The position numbers and the translations under genes were made by a program. From Sinonovacula constricta (taxonomy: Eukaryota; Mollusca; Bivalvia; Cardiida; Solecurtidae), in contig CM017572.1 in NCBI GenBank assembly GCA_007844125.1, positions 29,079,008 through 29,143,007 on the forward strand: 64,000 nucleotides of DNA, in the 5' to 3' direction. Each line of letters starts with the position of its first letter. Position 1 is the stretch's first letter. This document shows positions 1-11,400 of the stretch, one piece after another. A model generated the notes under the pieces. The model did not search any database. It was given only the letters and a program-made list of their open reading frames with translations, and had not been told where the DNA came from.

Positions 1-143
1 ACAAAGGTCAGGATAAGGTGAATGTAAAGGGTAAAGAAAGTTTCTAGCAAAAACACTAAGTGGCATAATGGCTAATCTACAAGAAACGCCATGGATGCTG
101 GACATCTAAGGTGGCGAAAGGAGCATGCGCTTAGAACGTGGTT

Positions 144-1599
144 GCCATTACATGATCAGACCACATTCATATTTGCCATGACGTTATTAGATAACATACA
201 TAGTTATCATGACGTAATTAGGCCACAAACATAGCTGCCATGACGTTATTAGGCCACAAACATAGTTGCCATGACATTAATAGACCACGTTCTTCGTAAA
301 TAAACATTGCTGCCTTGGAGATATTATGCCCTATACATTACTGCCATAGAGTTATTGTAACCTAGACAGTACTGCTATGGAGTTATTATGCCCTATACAT
401 TACTGCCGTGACGATATTAGGCAAAATATTTACAAACATGGAGTTATTATGTCCTATACATCGCTGCCATGGAGTTATCATGCCATATAGACTGCTGCCA
501 TGACGTTATTATGCCATATACATTGCTGACATGGAGTTATTATGCCATACATACTGCTGCCATGATGTTATTATGCCATATTCATTGCTGCCATGACGTT
601 ATTATGCCACATAGACTGCTGCCATGACGTTACAATGCCATATACATTGCTGCCATGAGGTTAGTATGCCATATAGACTGTTGCCATGACGTTATTATGT
701 CCTATACATTGCTGCCATAACGTTAATTTGCCCTATACATTGCTGCCATGACGTTAATTTGCCCTATACATTGCTGCCATGACGTTATTATGCCCTATAC
801 ATTGCTGCCATGACGTTAATTTGCCCTATACATTGCTGCCATGACGTTAATTTGCCCTATACATTGCTGCCATGACGTTATTATGCCCTATACATTGCTG
901 CCATGACGTTAATTTGCCCTATACATTGCTGCCATGACGTTAATTTGCCCTATACATTGCTGCCATGACGTTATTATGCCCTATACATAGCTGCAATGCC
1001 GTTATCATGCCTATGAATTGCTGACATGACGTTATTATGCCCTATACATTGCTGCCATGATGTTCTTCGGCAATAAACATTGCTGACATGGAGATATTAT
1101 GCCCTATACATAGCTGCCATGACGTTATCATGCCTATGAATTGCTGCCATGACGTTATTATGCCCTATACATTGCTGCCATGACCTTATTATGCGCTATA
1201 CAATGCTGCCATGCCGTTTTTATTTCTATACATTGCTGCCATGACGTCATTAAACCCTTTTTATTGCTGTCATGACGTTATCATGCTCTATACAATGACG
1301 CCATGACGTTATTATGCTCTATACATTAGTGCTATGTCGTTATTATGCCTATACATCGTCGCCATGACGTCATTAAGCCATATTTTTTGCTGTCATGACG
1401 TTATCATGCCCTATACAATGACGCCATGACGTTATCATGCCTATAAATTGCTGTCATGACGTTATAATGCCCTGTACTTTGCCGTCGTGGAGTTATTATG
1501 CTCTTTACATTGCTATTATGATGTTATTATGTCCTACACATTGCTGCCATGAAGTTTTTTATTATGCCCTATACATTACCGTCTTGACTTTTTTCGGCT
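144..1599 (+). repeat. 31-bp minisatellite array, copy A
   Basis: About 45 head-to-tail units with the core TGACGTTATTATGCC and CATTGCTGCCA. Units vary at CCCTATA/CATATA/CATATAGA and TTATTATG/TTAATTTG. Between about 709 and 975 a 93-bp trimer (two TTAATTTG units plus one TTATTATG unit) is repeated three times, and this local expansion is missing in copy B. Nearly every unit carries a TGACG half-site. Short ORFs such as 1437-1619 are repeat translations, not genes. Confidence 0.95.
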
Positions 1600-1610
1600 A
1601 CAAACTTTGC

Positions 1611-1904
1611 AATCGGTAGAGCGTCGGCTCCAGGTACGGGAGGCCCCGGGTTCGATCTCGGGCCGCGACATACCAAAGTCGTTAAAAATGGTAGCGGTAT
1701 AGCACCCTTGCTAACGCTCAAGCAAATATAAGGGTAGTTCCACGACTGGTTGACCCGGTATCAGGATAATGTCACTGGGTGTGGTATCATGCCAGGTGTT
1801 CACGGCATGCTATACACAGTGAAGTCAGCACTATATCTGCTTCAAGTGGACACCGTCTCCAGATAACTGAAATACTGTTGGTGGGACGATAAACCCAATA
1901 ACAA
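1611..1904 (+). mobile_element. tRNA-derived SINE (family 1) with target duplication
   Basis: The head has a degenerate A box (TCGGTAGAGCG) and a B box (GGTTCGATCTC), followed by a body with ACATACCAAAGTCGTT and a tail ending AAACCCAATAACAA. It is flanked by an 11-bp direct repeat, ACAAACTTTGC, at 1600-1610 and 1905-1915. It lacks the first ~15 bases (CACCTGGTAGC...) seen in the full copies at 17,311 and 31,895. It sits inside the minisatellite, since repeat-like sequence resumes on its right. Confidence 0.9.
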
Positions 1905-1915
1905 ACAAACTTTGC

Positions 1916-4560
1916 TGCGATGGACTTATTAGGCCATACAACTTAACGGTATTGAGGTTTTAGGACGGACTATAGAGATGGAATTATGCTGTTTAAATTG
2001 CCGACCTAAATTACTAGGCTATATATGTAATCGAAATGACATTATTAAACAGTATGAATTACCAAAATTTAAAACCTTCATGTTACCAACATGGAGATAA
2101 TAGGATGTATGTATTTCGGACATGATGCTGATTTTATGTGTACGTCGTGTTGTTTAAAAACCGACTTGTTATTATACTATAAACTGCACGCTGCGGTTGA
2201 ATTTGATGTATAAGACGTTGTTACTACATGTTTGTATTCTATTCGGCAATTAATAAGTGCATAAACGGAATATTAACTGATCAGCTATTCTCAAGGTGTA
2301 ATGCCTGCATAAAATGTTTGTGCATCGTACGTGCGTCGCACTTTCGCGACGTGGCTGAAAATAACAACGAACCAAACCTATATAGAAGACCGAACTGTTG
2401 TTGTACAAAAGTCGCATTTGAAAGTGTAGGAACTTTTTAAAATGTATTCGGTATCAGACTTTTATAATAATACCCGTCACATGTTTACATCAATTATTAA
2501 TTGAAATTTGATTATTTTCTTTCAGTTACACTTTCGTACATAACTTCTTCACTATTTTAATAAATAACTCGTCGATAGAAACCAGAAGACTGTAAGGAGT
2601 TAGTACTAATGTAAAAGGTTTATTTAAAATGACCAAAATCATACATTAAATAGTTTATTATACATACAGGGTTTAGCTACTTAAAGAAGAAGAAAACACA
2701 CAAAGCAAACACAAAATATATAGTTTGGCATCTCTATCAAACACAGGTTTTACATTGTACATTCAAATACATGTAAATAAGTAGAGATATTATTATGGTC
2801 TCTTCGATGTACCAATCATCTAAAACATCTAATAATTTAATCTATATTCTACAACAATTCACTATTCCACTAACAATCATAAGTATCACATTTCAAATGG
2901 TTTATTTACATATAAACAAAGCTTCTCTTGAGTTTTCGCCAAAACTTTCATCAAATCTATAGAAAACGTATCGCATTTGGTCCTCTATTGCATTTTGTCC
3001 TCGATTAACGCCAGATCACGTATGCGGCATTCTAGAAATCGACAACTTCACGGGAAAGCAGTCCCCTGGCCCTCCTAGTAGCAAATGTATGCAACTGAAC
3101 TTATTTTATTTTATTTTTTTGCTAAAAGCGTTTTGGGCGAAATTCAAGAAAAAAAGTCATTCATTTGTGTATAGTCGTCAACAGAATCGATTGTAATCAG
3201 GCTAAGCTAAGTGTAAATAATAAAATGGACAATATTTAGCTTGACAGTGACACAATATTAAAAAACAAAAACAAAAAACAAAGCAAAACAAAAAAACAAC
3301 ATGTAGTACGAAACATGTACACAAACACTGTATGTTAAACTATCTCCTGACCGCTTTAAACACGTTATTTTCTTAAAACATACCAACAACAAATCAATAA
3401 AGACAATTTAACAATTTTCGATTGTACATACATCTTCATTGACACATTTGTTCATAAATAGATAATTGACAAACGGTAAAATTGTTGCATTATTTTCTTT
3501 GTAATTTCATATCAATATTATTAATCCAAGTTCAGATTGTGTGTAGGGTGGAAGATGGGGGTGCAAGGAACACCGATAAAACTAAAATACATAACATCAA
3601 TTCACGTTTAAAGACTGGTGAAATTGTACCGATTGTGATCCAAATTTACATCAGAGCACATATCCGCCATTTCAGAAATCTATTATTTCACAGGTAGCCT
3701 GCCCTAGACCACCCTAACAGCAAATGTGTTCAAGCAAGCTTCGAATACAACGTTAATTGTATAAGGGTCATTCAAAGTCTTCTATACGTAATATATGGCA
3801 ACGGCGTGTAAATAAATCCACAAATGACACAGTGGAGTATTTTAAACATTTGAAGAAAATTCACTCCCGCTCGGGGTAATATCCTAGATCCGCTCTTAGA
3901 ATCAATCACAATTTGGGATATGGAATGACAGGTAAACCGGTATTATTACATATACGCAGAGATTCCTGCATAGACATCGATTATGGGATCAACAGAGTTA
4001 CCACAGACAAAAGAATCATGTATTTCTTACAAATTATATTGATATGAAATGTTAGTAAATCTTTAAATGCATTGTTGTTCACTTTTTTGACCCGAGATAT
4101 TTTGGGAAACGCACCTACGAGCATTCCGTAATTGTCCAGCGGGGAATTGGGGTGGATATGTTTATAAATGGCCGTGTTTATAATGTCGTACAAAGACAAT
4201 CAATATTTTTATTTGCATAAACTAAAAGAGTTATAGTTTTATACACAATTCCGCGTACATAAATTGCCCTAGTCGATATTAGTTATGCCATATCATAATG
4301 CACGATTTACATAACTGAACTAATTACCAATTTCGATCTGAATATAAACTTTTTACAATGGTTTAAACAAAATTACATTGATACTCGATTGACGATTATT
4401 GCATTGATAAATATACCGCTACATGTTATACCAACGATAACACACGCATTAAACCAAAAAGCGAATAGTAGTATAAAATGTTTTGAAACGCCAAATAATT
4501 CAGTATTGATCACGGTGAATGTTTGTTGAATTTGCGGGAAAACGTATTATCCGCGTGTGA
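1916..4560. other. Intergenic sequence, shared with copy B
   Basis: AT-rich DNA with short ORFs only. The ORFs at 3482-3697 and 3981-4199 have counterparts in copy B (38,814 and 39,120), but the surrounding non-coding DNA is equally similar, so this is not evidence of coding. No domain is recognisable. It lies downstream of the gene A polyadenylation signal. Confidence 0.6.
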
Positions 4561-4568
4561 TGACGTCA
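4561..4568 (+). promoter_or_regulatory. Palindromic CRE-like site TGACGTCA
   Basis: A perfect CRE/ATF palindrome followed six bases later by a second TGACGT half-site (TGACGTAG). The arrangement is conserved in copy B at 39,996. It lies 3' of gene A, about 350 bp past the stop codon. Binding and target gene are inferred only. Confidence 0.4.
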
Positions 4569-4777
4569 TATAAATGACGTAGTTGTTTTGATGCTGATGT
4601 AAAATATACAACCATGGCGAACTGAGATGAAAACATAACACTGAATTTAACTAAACTTTTAATTGTAGGAACGTTTCTACAAAATATTTAATGGCAATAC
4701 AACAATACATCAACTACGTACTTATCTGTAACATTTACAGAAGAACAGAGTTTCAAAGACACTTTTTAATTTCATTT

Positions 4778-4783
4778 TATTCC
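4778..4783 (-). terminator. Polyadenylation signal of gene A
   Basis: AATAAA on the minus strand, about 130 nt after the stop of the last exon. The same hexamer is at 40,211-40,216 in copy B at a comparable distance. Confidence 0.6.
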
Positions 4784-4909
4784 TAAACAAAATGTCGATG
4801 GAAGATTGTTTTGCTAAAACGAGTCACTAATTCACAAAATGTCACAATCAGCAACAAAAGGAGAAACACAAATGGAAAACGAAATGTCCGGCAATAATTT
4901 ATATAAACT

Positions 4910-5482
4910 TTACTTCCATTCCACCATCAGAAGCTGATCACTGTCATCCCCACCGACAAACAAGGAACGCCTGCTCACATCATAACTGAGGCACACTGGA
5001 CGCCAGATCCCATCTTCCTTGGACAATATCTGACCTACCACGTGACCATCCTCGGTCACCTTGACTACGTTGTTCGAATGCAGTCCAGTGACAAACACGT
5101 GACCGTGATGGTCAGTGGTCACACCACAGGCACAATCCAGTCCGAGATCTTCCCCGGAGAGACAGAATATTTCCCTTCCGTCCGTGCCGACACATACAAC
5201 AACACCACTGTCAGTCACATATACTCGGTCGCCGGAACTGTTCACGGCGATGTGTGTAATGGCAGAGAACAGTTCCTGGCCGTCGTTGTCCATGGAGATC
5301 TCATTCAGCTTCCTGCCACTACTCACGTCGTGTACATACAAGATGGTACCATCCCACTCAGCACAGTACAGCAGTCCGCCATGATAAGCGATCCTGTCGG
5401 TCTCATGTCCCAACTCGACGGTTCGTGTCCTGGTCAGACTGACCGTGTTGTACACGTGAACTTTGGTAGAACAGAAGGCAAC
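4910..5482 (-). CDS. Gene A last coding exon (propeller)
   Basis: 573 nt in phase 0, codons 399-588 plus TAA. The acceptor is a pyrimidine-rich tract ending TTCCAG at 5483-5484, after which the frame opens V-A-F. It carries most of the six-bladed propeller, with repeated strand signatures such as LLYCAEWDGTILYVHD, NSSGDRVYV and HHGHVFVTGL, ending LLMVEWK. It differs from the copy B exon at roughly a quarter of residues and is three codons shorter. Confidence 0.9.
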   Translation of the reverse strand, partial: VAFCSTKVHVYNTVSLTRTRTVELGHETDRIAYHGGLLYCAEWDGTILYVHDVSSGRKLNEISMDNDGQELFSAITHIAVNSSGDRVYVTDSGVVVCVGTDGREIFCLSGEDLGLDCACGVTTDHHGHVFVTGLHSNNVVKVTEDGHVVGQILSKEDGIWRPVCLSYDVSRRSLFVGGDDSDQLLMVEWK

Positions 5483-8400
5483 CTGGAAATACAGAAATGT
5501 AGACCAGAGTAAAACATTGTAAATGTACAGATTGTGTTGGTGACAAAATACACGTCAGCGTTCAAAGTCATAAATGATGCAACCTGAAAATAGAGGGAGA
5601 GAAAACAGAACATTAATAAAGTCTTTGGCCGTATACACCGAGCATTCTTAAGTAAGAATTGATAAAGTCATGGATTTTAATTCACAGTATTGTCAGTGTA
5701 TATTTAGCTATAAGTCTGAAATGTTGCAAGCAATTTAACTGATATTTTGCGCTTAAAATAATAGTTTAACTACATATAAAAATTGAGTTTTCTTCGTATA
5801 AAATGGTGACTTGGGCTCAAGTCGTGAGTTGGGCTAAGCAATGTTTTGTGAATACAGGCTTTGTGTCGTTGCACAAGTTCGGTAGGTTTGTTTGCGGTGG
5901 AGTAAACAATGCAGTCTAATCATCCACACAACAGCCTAAAAACATAGATATGTAAAGCAGGTAAACACTAAAAAAAGAAATTGTAAACAACTGCTAGTAA
6001 AATGGCAATCTTCAGTGTTTTCATAGTCGGTCAGCTTGCTAGTGGTCTAAACATAGGAAGAATACGACTCAATGACCACCCGAATATACAGATCAGTACA
6101 CTTGTTACACTCGCTGTCCTCCTGGCTCTGTTAAACTTGAGTACGGAGGAAAGTCGCTATTTGTGTCTGAAAGTGTGGAAATGTAAATAAATGGCCATGT
6201 ATGCGATTTGCAATAACTTAAATAAAATATAATCGACATTAAACTTGAGTTTAAACAAGTTATGTCTTGCTTTTTGAATCAGTAACAGATTAAGGTTTAC
6301 GGGAAACTTACAGTAAATGTGCAAAATGCATTGCGTCTAGTTCTAACCATCTATAATAAACAGAGATCTAAAATACAGCCATAGTTTACGAACAGTATTT
6401 TAACTAAATATAAACATAAAGCAATTTAAAAAGGCATATATTCAAAAGTATTATTATAATATTCAAATTTATACTTAACAAAAAAGGCATATATTCAAAA
6501 GTATTATTATAATATTCAAATTTATACTTAACAAGATATCTTTACGAATTTTTCATCAAGACCGCATAGAATCCAGTTTACTTTGGCTGATTTCATGAAC
6601 GCTCAACTTTTTTTTCCAAATATTGATGACGTCATCTTTTGTCGCGTGACGTATGAAATGTGTACAACTGTTTGTATACATGTACGCGATAAACCTGTGT
6701 AAGGCATACTACTTTATGACCAATATGTGCAATTTCGGTGTATAAGTAAAGCTTATTTTGATTTGTTATGTTGTCCTCAGGTGAGCTAAAACCGTTTTGT
6801 TGTTTTCTTATTGTATACTATCAAGGGTCTAGCTCTAGTCGTTTCTGACAAGGATATTTGCCAAATATGCCCCTGGCGGCCATGTTTTTTAATGAATAAA
6901 AATTCTTTGAACATTCGTTTATTCAAATAGATCAGTTATCTTTTCATTGCTTGCATTCAAGAAACCCCTCAAGAAGTACAAGGTTAGAGCTTCGTAAAGC
7001 CGGTTGAAGCATCAGGCGGTCTCTTTTGCCGACTGACCGTTCCAAGGCGGCAACTGCTCCTTTTTGTTAAATGACTCACATCATACTTGTTCTTACTTTT
7101 ACATGCGGTTTGCATGTACGGAAGGGGATATCCGCCAATATTCAATTTCTTATTTGCAAATAGCAACACTGCATATGCTAAAATTTGCTTTTTGTTTGCA
7201 CAAACACGTTCGTTTTTACATGCATCCAATTCACAATTCTCGTATACAACTTGGAAATTACAAATCGCAAGACACAATTATCAAGTCACAAATGTTATGT
7301 TCGCTTACAATTTACAAGTTACAAATAGCAGTCACAATTCTCAAGTCACAATTTACGAATGTACAAGTTAAGAATTGGCAACATTCAGACGCTAGGTGGC
7401 GGTACCACATAAATAAAGACGTCACTAAGCTAAAAATAAAACGGAATATCATAAGCTAAAAAAGAACGGAATCATAAATGCTTCTTCAAAAAGGTACAAT
7501 AGTACAATTTTATTTGGCGTCAAATTGAACGCGTTATCTTTTGCCACAAGTAGTTATTAATGTATATATTGAAATTCTGCAAGTGATTTTATCATATAAG
7601 TCTTTGTTTTGTTAAAACTACATTAAATCCAATTTAATATACATATCGGACGTTTCCAGAACATTCGGATTTATTTGCAATCCATTGCAACTACATCAAC
7701 AGGAGTACGTGATGTAGTGAGAATGCTTTCCCCAGCGTCAGGTGCCCATGTAGCTTAGTTGCTAGAGCACCTACTTTAAGAGCAGGAGGTCTTGGATTCA
7801 ATCCCCGCCCTCGGTGCAGGGATTTTACCAGCCTTTTATTAGTGGCGTCAGTATTAATTCATCAGAGAACCCTGCTAGGAACGTGCTAGGTACTGGTGTC
7901 CAGTTGATACCTGACTAAAACTAAGGTTAAAAAACTCTCTGCCCAGGTAGGCCAGGTGGTAGAGCACCTGATTACGGAGGAGGTCTAGGGTTCGAACTCA
8001 ATACTATGTACCGTTAACGGATTTTGCCAGCTCGGATCACTTCGGTTAAATCGGGACATATGCAGTTAAATGAAAGAGGGTGGGACCATAGAGGTTGAAA
8101 GTGGGGGCGGGGGTAGAGTTGTGGGCTGTCAGACCTGAGAGATAAAGATATACGAACAACATTTGAACCGATTCATACAGTTTGAGGAAAAGGTAGAGAC
8201 GTGTAAATACGGACCAACTTTTATAAGTGCATTTCTACAGTACATGTCACGAATGATTATAAATGCATGTATTACGCATTTTTCTTAATGTGCCACTAAC
8301 ACTGAATTATCATTTGATCTTCTATAATCACAAACATAGGCCTATATATACGTAGTCAAATCAATAGATATCAGCAGTTAAGCACAGAATAATGAGACTA

Positions 8401-11400
8401 AAATTGTAAAGCACAAATAAGTAATGCATGTGTCTGATTTTGTCGGTAAGAAACTCACAATTTGAAAGTACACACGAACGCGGACCTGTTTAAGCGGTAC
8501 ATTCTATGTGTAAATTGTATATGCGGGAAATAAGAAATTGTTCAAATGTAATGTTGAAAGGTGAACATTTTCATTTGATATATAAAAGTAAGGATGTAAT
8601 TAGCGGTACTTAGCATGCGCGGAGTTGCAATTTACGAATTGACATTTGAAGTGACAAATCCGTGTATTGAAAGTTAGAAATGGTAATTAGAATATTGGCG
8701 GATATCCCCTTCTATATGCATTTGAATAACTGTGTCGTGTCTTTTCAAAATTTGGTATATGTTTCAATGCACATAGAACTTTAATATATTTTTACTGAAA
8801 CCTAACCACCTAACAAGGAACATGTATATCTACATCAAGATTCTAGCCCATTTTCCGACAGGATCTTCTCAAATTTCAATAATATAGCTATAAATGGAAA
8901 TTGGACACCAGCCTGGCAGTCATTTTTTAACGGATCAGAATTCTATGAACAATTGTTTGTTGGCACTGGCCGCTGAAGCTTGTGATAAAGTTTTGTTGAG
9001 GTTGAGTTTCAGAGAAGATATCGTGTAAAGAATGTTGACGGACACGTGACATATTACACGGGAGGCCGAACACTAGACTATTGGTTTGGGGTTGTTTTTT
9101 TTTTTTGAGTGGGGGGATCAAAACAGCTCACCCTAAGCATAAGTTCAGGTGAGCTAAAATCACATGACATCGCATATCCTTTCTCAGTATGACTCATCCT
9201 CTAATAATCAGTTAACACATTCTTTTAAAAACGACATTTCCTAATGTCCCATGTTTCTTTGTTTAGCTATTCAATCAATTTATTAAATGGGCTATTTAAT
9301 TACGTCTTACTTTATGTGAAATGCATCTGTACCTGATGACTTATCACTGTAAGAAACATGACCAATTTGATGAAGATGGCACTTTTCTTTGTATTTGGCA
9401 TAAGACTTATGAGCTAAGAGGGACTAAAATAATCCATTTAAAGTTTTGCGTTTGACACTATTCTATCATTTCCTATAGGTTGCCTCTAATGGGCCTACAG
9501 GACCTGGTAATATAATCGGTAGAGTGTCGGCTTCCATGAGTCCCCGGTTTGATCCAGGCCTGCGACATACCAAAGTCGTTAAAATGGTTGGGGTATAGCT
9601 CCCTTGCTACATTTGTAACTCAAATATAACAGTAGTTTCACAACTGGTTGATCCAGAGTCAGGATAATGTGGTATTATGCCAGGCTTGCTATACACAGTG
9701 AAGGCAGCATTACATCTGCTTTATATGGACACCATCTCCAAAAAAGTGAAACACTCTTGGAGGGATGGAAAACCCAGTAAAAACAAATGGGTCTCTTAAC
9801 GGAAATGGTATGAATTAACGACGGAAAAATTAGTCATTAAAATACCTGTACCCAATTACAGTTACCTTTTTATAAATTTCTGTAAACATTTAAAATTGTT
9901 CATGGAGTTTCATGTCAGAACTACAAATGATAAAAGTTAATTGTATTATAATCCTTCAGTGACGTTCTGCTACGCATCAATTATCATGAGTGTAATGGTG
10001 TGGTGTGGTGGTGTGGTTGTCGAGTCAACCCTTGTATTCAGCGCATGTATCGCCTCTGACTGCTTAGCCTCTCATCAGGTAGGTGCGAGTCCCATTTGGG
10101 GTGAAGGACTTAATGTGGGAAGGTCTTTCAGCTGACCTGTGGTTCGCCAGTGGTTCCACAAAAATAGCTGAAAGTTGCTTTAGTGATCATAATTAATCAA
10201 AATAATCATTGCAAATGAGGTCTGTGATTTGTATTACACATGTAAACTAAACATGAAATTTGAAGAACATCATTTATCATTTATGGTTAAAATATTACCT
10301 GGTAATGACTTTATCAATCTGCACTATTTGGGACATATGAGGGGTTATAATAATAACTTTGAAATATTAAAGTTAACATTAAAACATGTTTCTTTTAATA
10401 TTATTTTGATCTATACATTTATTAAAAGCATTACCTTTAGATTTCCTGGATTATTACCAAATTTCCATGATGTAAGTCACAAATCCGCCTTGGACATTAT
10501 GAGTTGTCATAAACACTGATATTGTAGAAACATATATTATTTTAAACTAAAGCAGAAGAAAATTTAAAGCAATATGTCAATGATATAGTTTTGGTTATAG
10601 TTTTGGTTAAATTTAAAACTATTTATTTACAATTTGGACAGTTTTTTTTCAAACTGCCCACTTTGTGGGTAGAACCAGGTGATAAGTACACGCAGAAAAG
10701 TCTTGCTGGAGGACTAACTTCTTGTAATCCGTCATGGGCTTGCAACTCGGGACACTCTGATCCAAAGTTCAATGTCTTATACCCTAAACCATGGATGCCC
10801 ACTTAATATAAATTTGAAATGATCCTATCTTTACAATAATCATGCGCATACAACTTTTTAGATTAAAATTTATTTTAATTCTTTAATTGTCGGTATATCT
10901 TGAGTGTCAATATAATACATGATAGTATACATCCCAACTAAAACACCAAAGAGACAAGAAAAGTATACTTACTGCTACCTCTTGTGGACCAATACAGCAT
11001 ACATCTGTTGGGTATCGATCTGTATCGCAGAATTTGGTTACCTTGCTACCGGACGGATCTACAAGCTTCAGTCTGCGGTTTTCATGATCAGCTACCAGCA
11101 GACTTCCATCAATGAGTTGACAGCAACCAAAGGTCTTACACTTCTTCTTATCCTCAGGTATCCTGATATTGATTTGTTTCTTTTCTGGATTCCCCACTGG
11201 CATATCTCTCATTTTTTTCACAGGTCTCCCTTCTTGAACGTCTCCTGGTCTCTTTACTACTGCCTTTACTGGTATGTCTTCTTTACCTCCCAGTGCACTC
11301 TGTGAGCTGATATCAAGTCCCTTTGTGCTGACTTCCTTAACAAGGAAAGAGAAATGGTTGAGGGAGTCAAATATCTTCATGTCTGTCATACATTTGAATT

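Larger units (their letters stand above)
5483..10972 (-). other. Gene A intron 2 (5.5 kb)
   Basis: The donor is GTAAGTATAC on the minus strand at 10,972 and the acceptor is TTTCCAG at 5,483. It is filled with repeats: a 53-bp tandem duplication, tRNA-derived SINEs and sequence also found inverted near 31.1-31.7 kb. The small ORF at 6002-6190 is frameshifted in copy B, so it was not called as a gene. Confidence 0.75.

Noticed and set aside
144..1599. CRISPR-like array of regular repeats
   Set aside because: Units are contiguous minisatellite repeats without unique spacers, in a eukaryotic context with introns and SINEs.
3981..4199. 72-residue minus ORF with a similar ORF at 39,120-39,536
   Set aside because: The flanking DNA is equally conserved between copies, changes include many replacements, and the C-terminal part differs; no domain.
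5042..5512. Plus-strand ORFs opposite the propeller exon (also 40,537-40,908)
   Set aside because: Antisense shadows of the NHL exons.
6002..6190. 62-residue ORF in gene A intron 2
   Set aside because: Copy B has a one-base shift inside it and a different start; no known family.
7742..7815. tRNA gene
   Set aside because: A and B boxes present, but no complementary acceptor stem and a SINE body follows; same reasoning for 1,611, 44,183 and 61,381.
10229..10519. 96-residue plus-strand ORF
   Set aside because: AT-rich composition, no domain, intronic, and not present in copy B.
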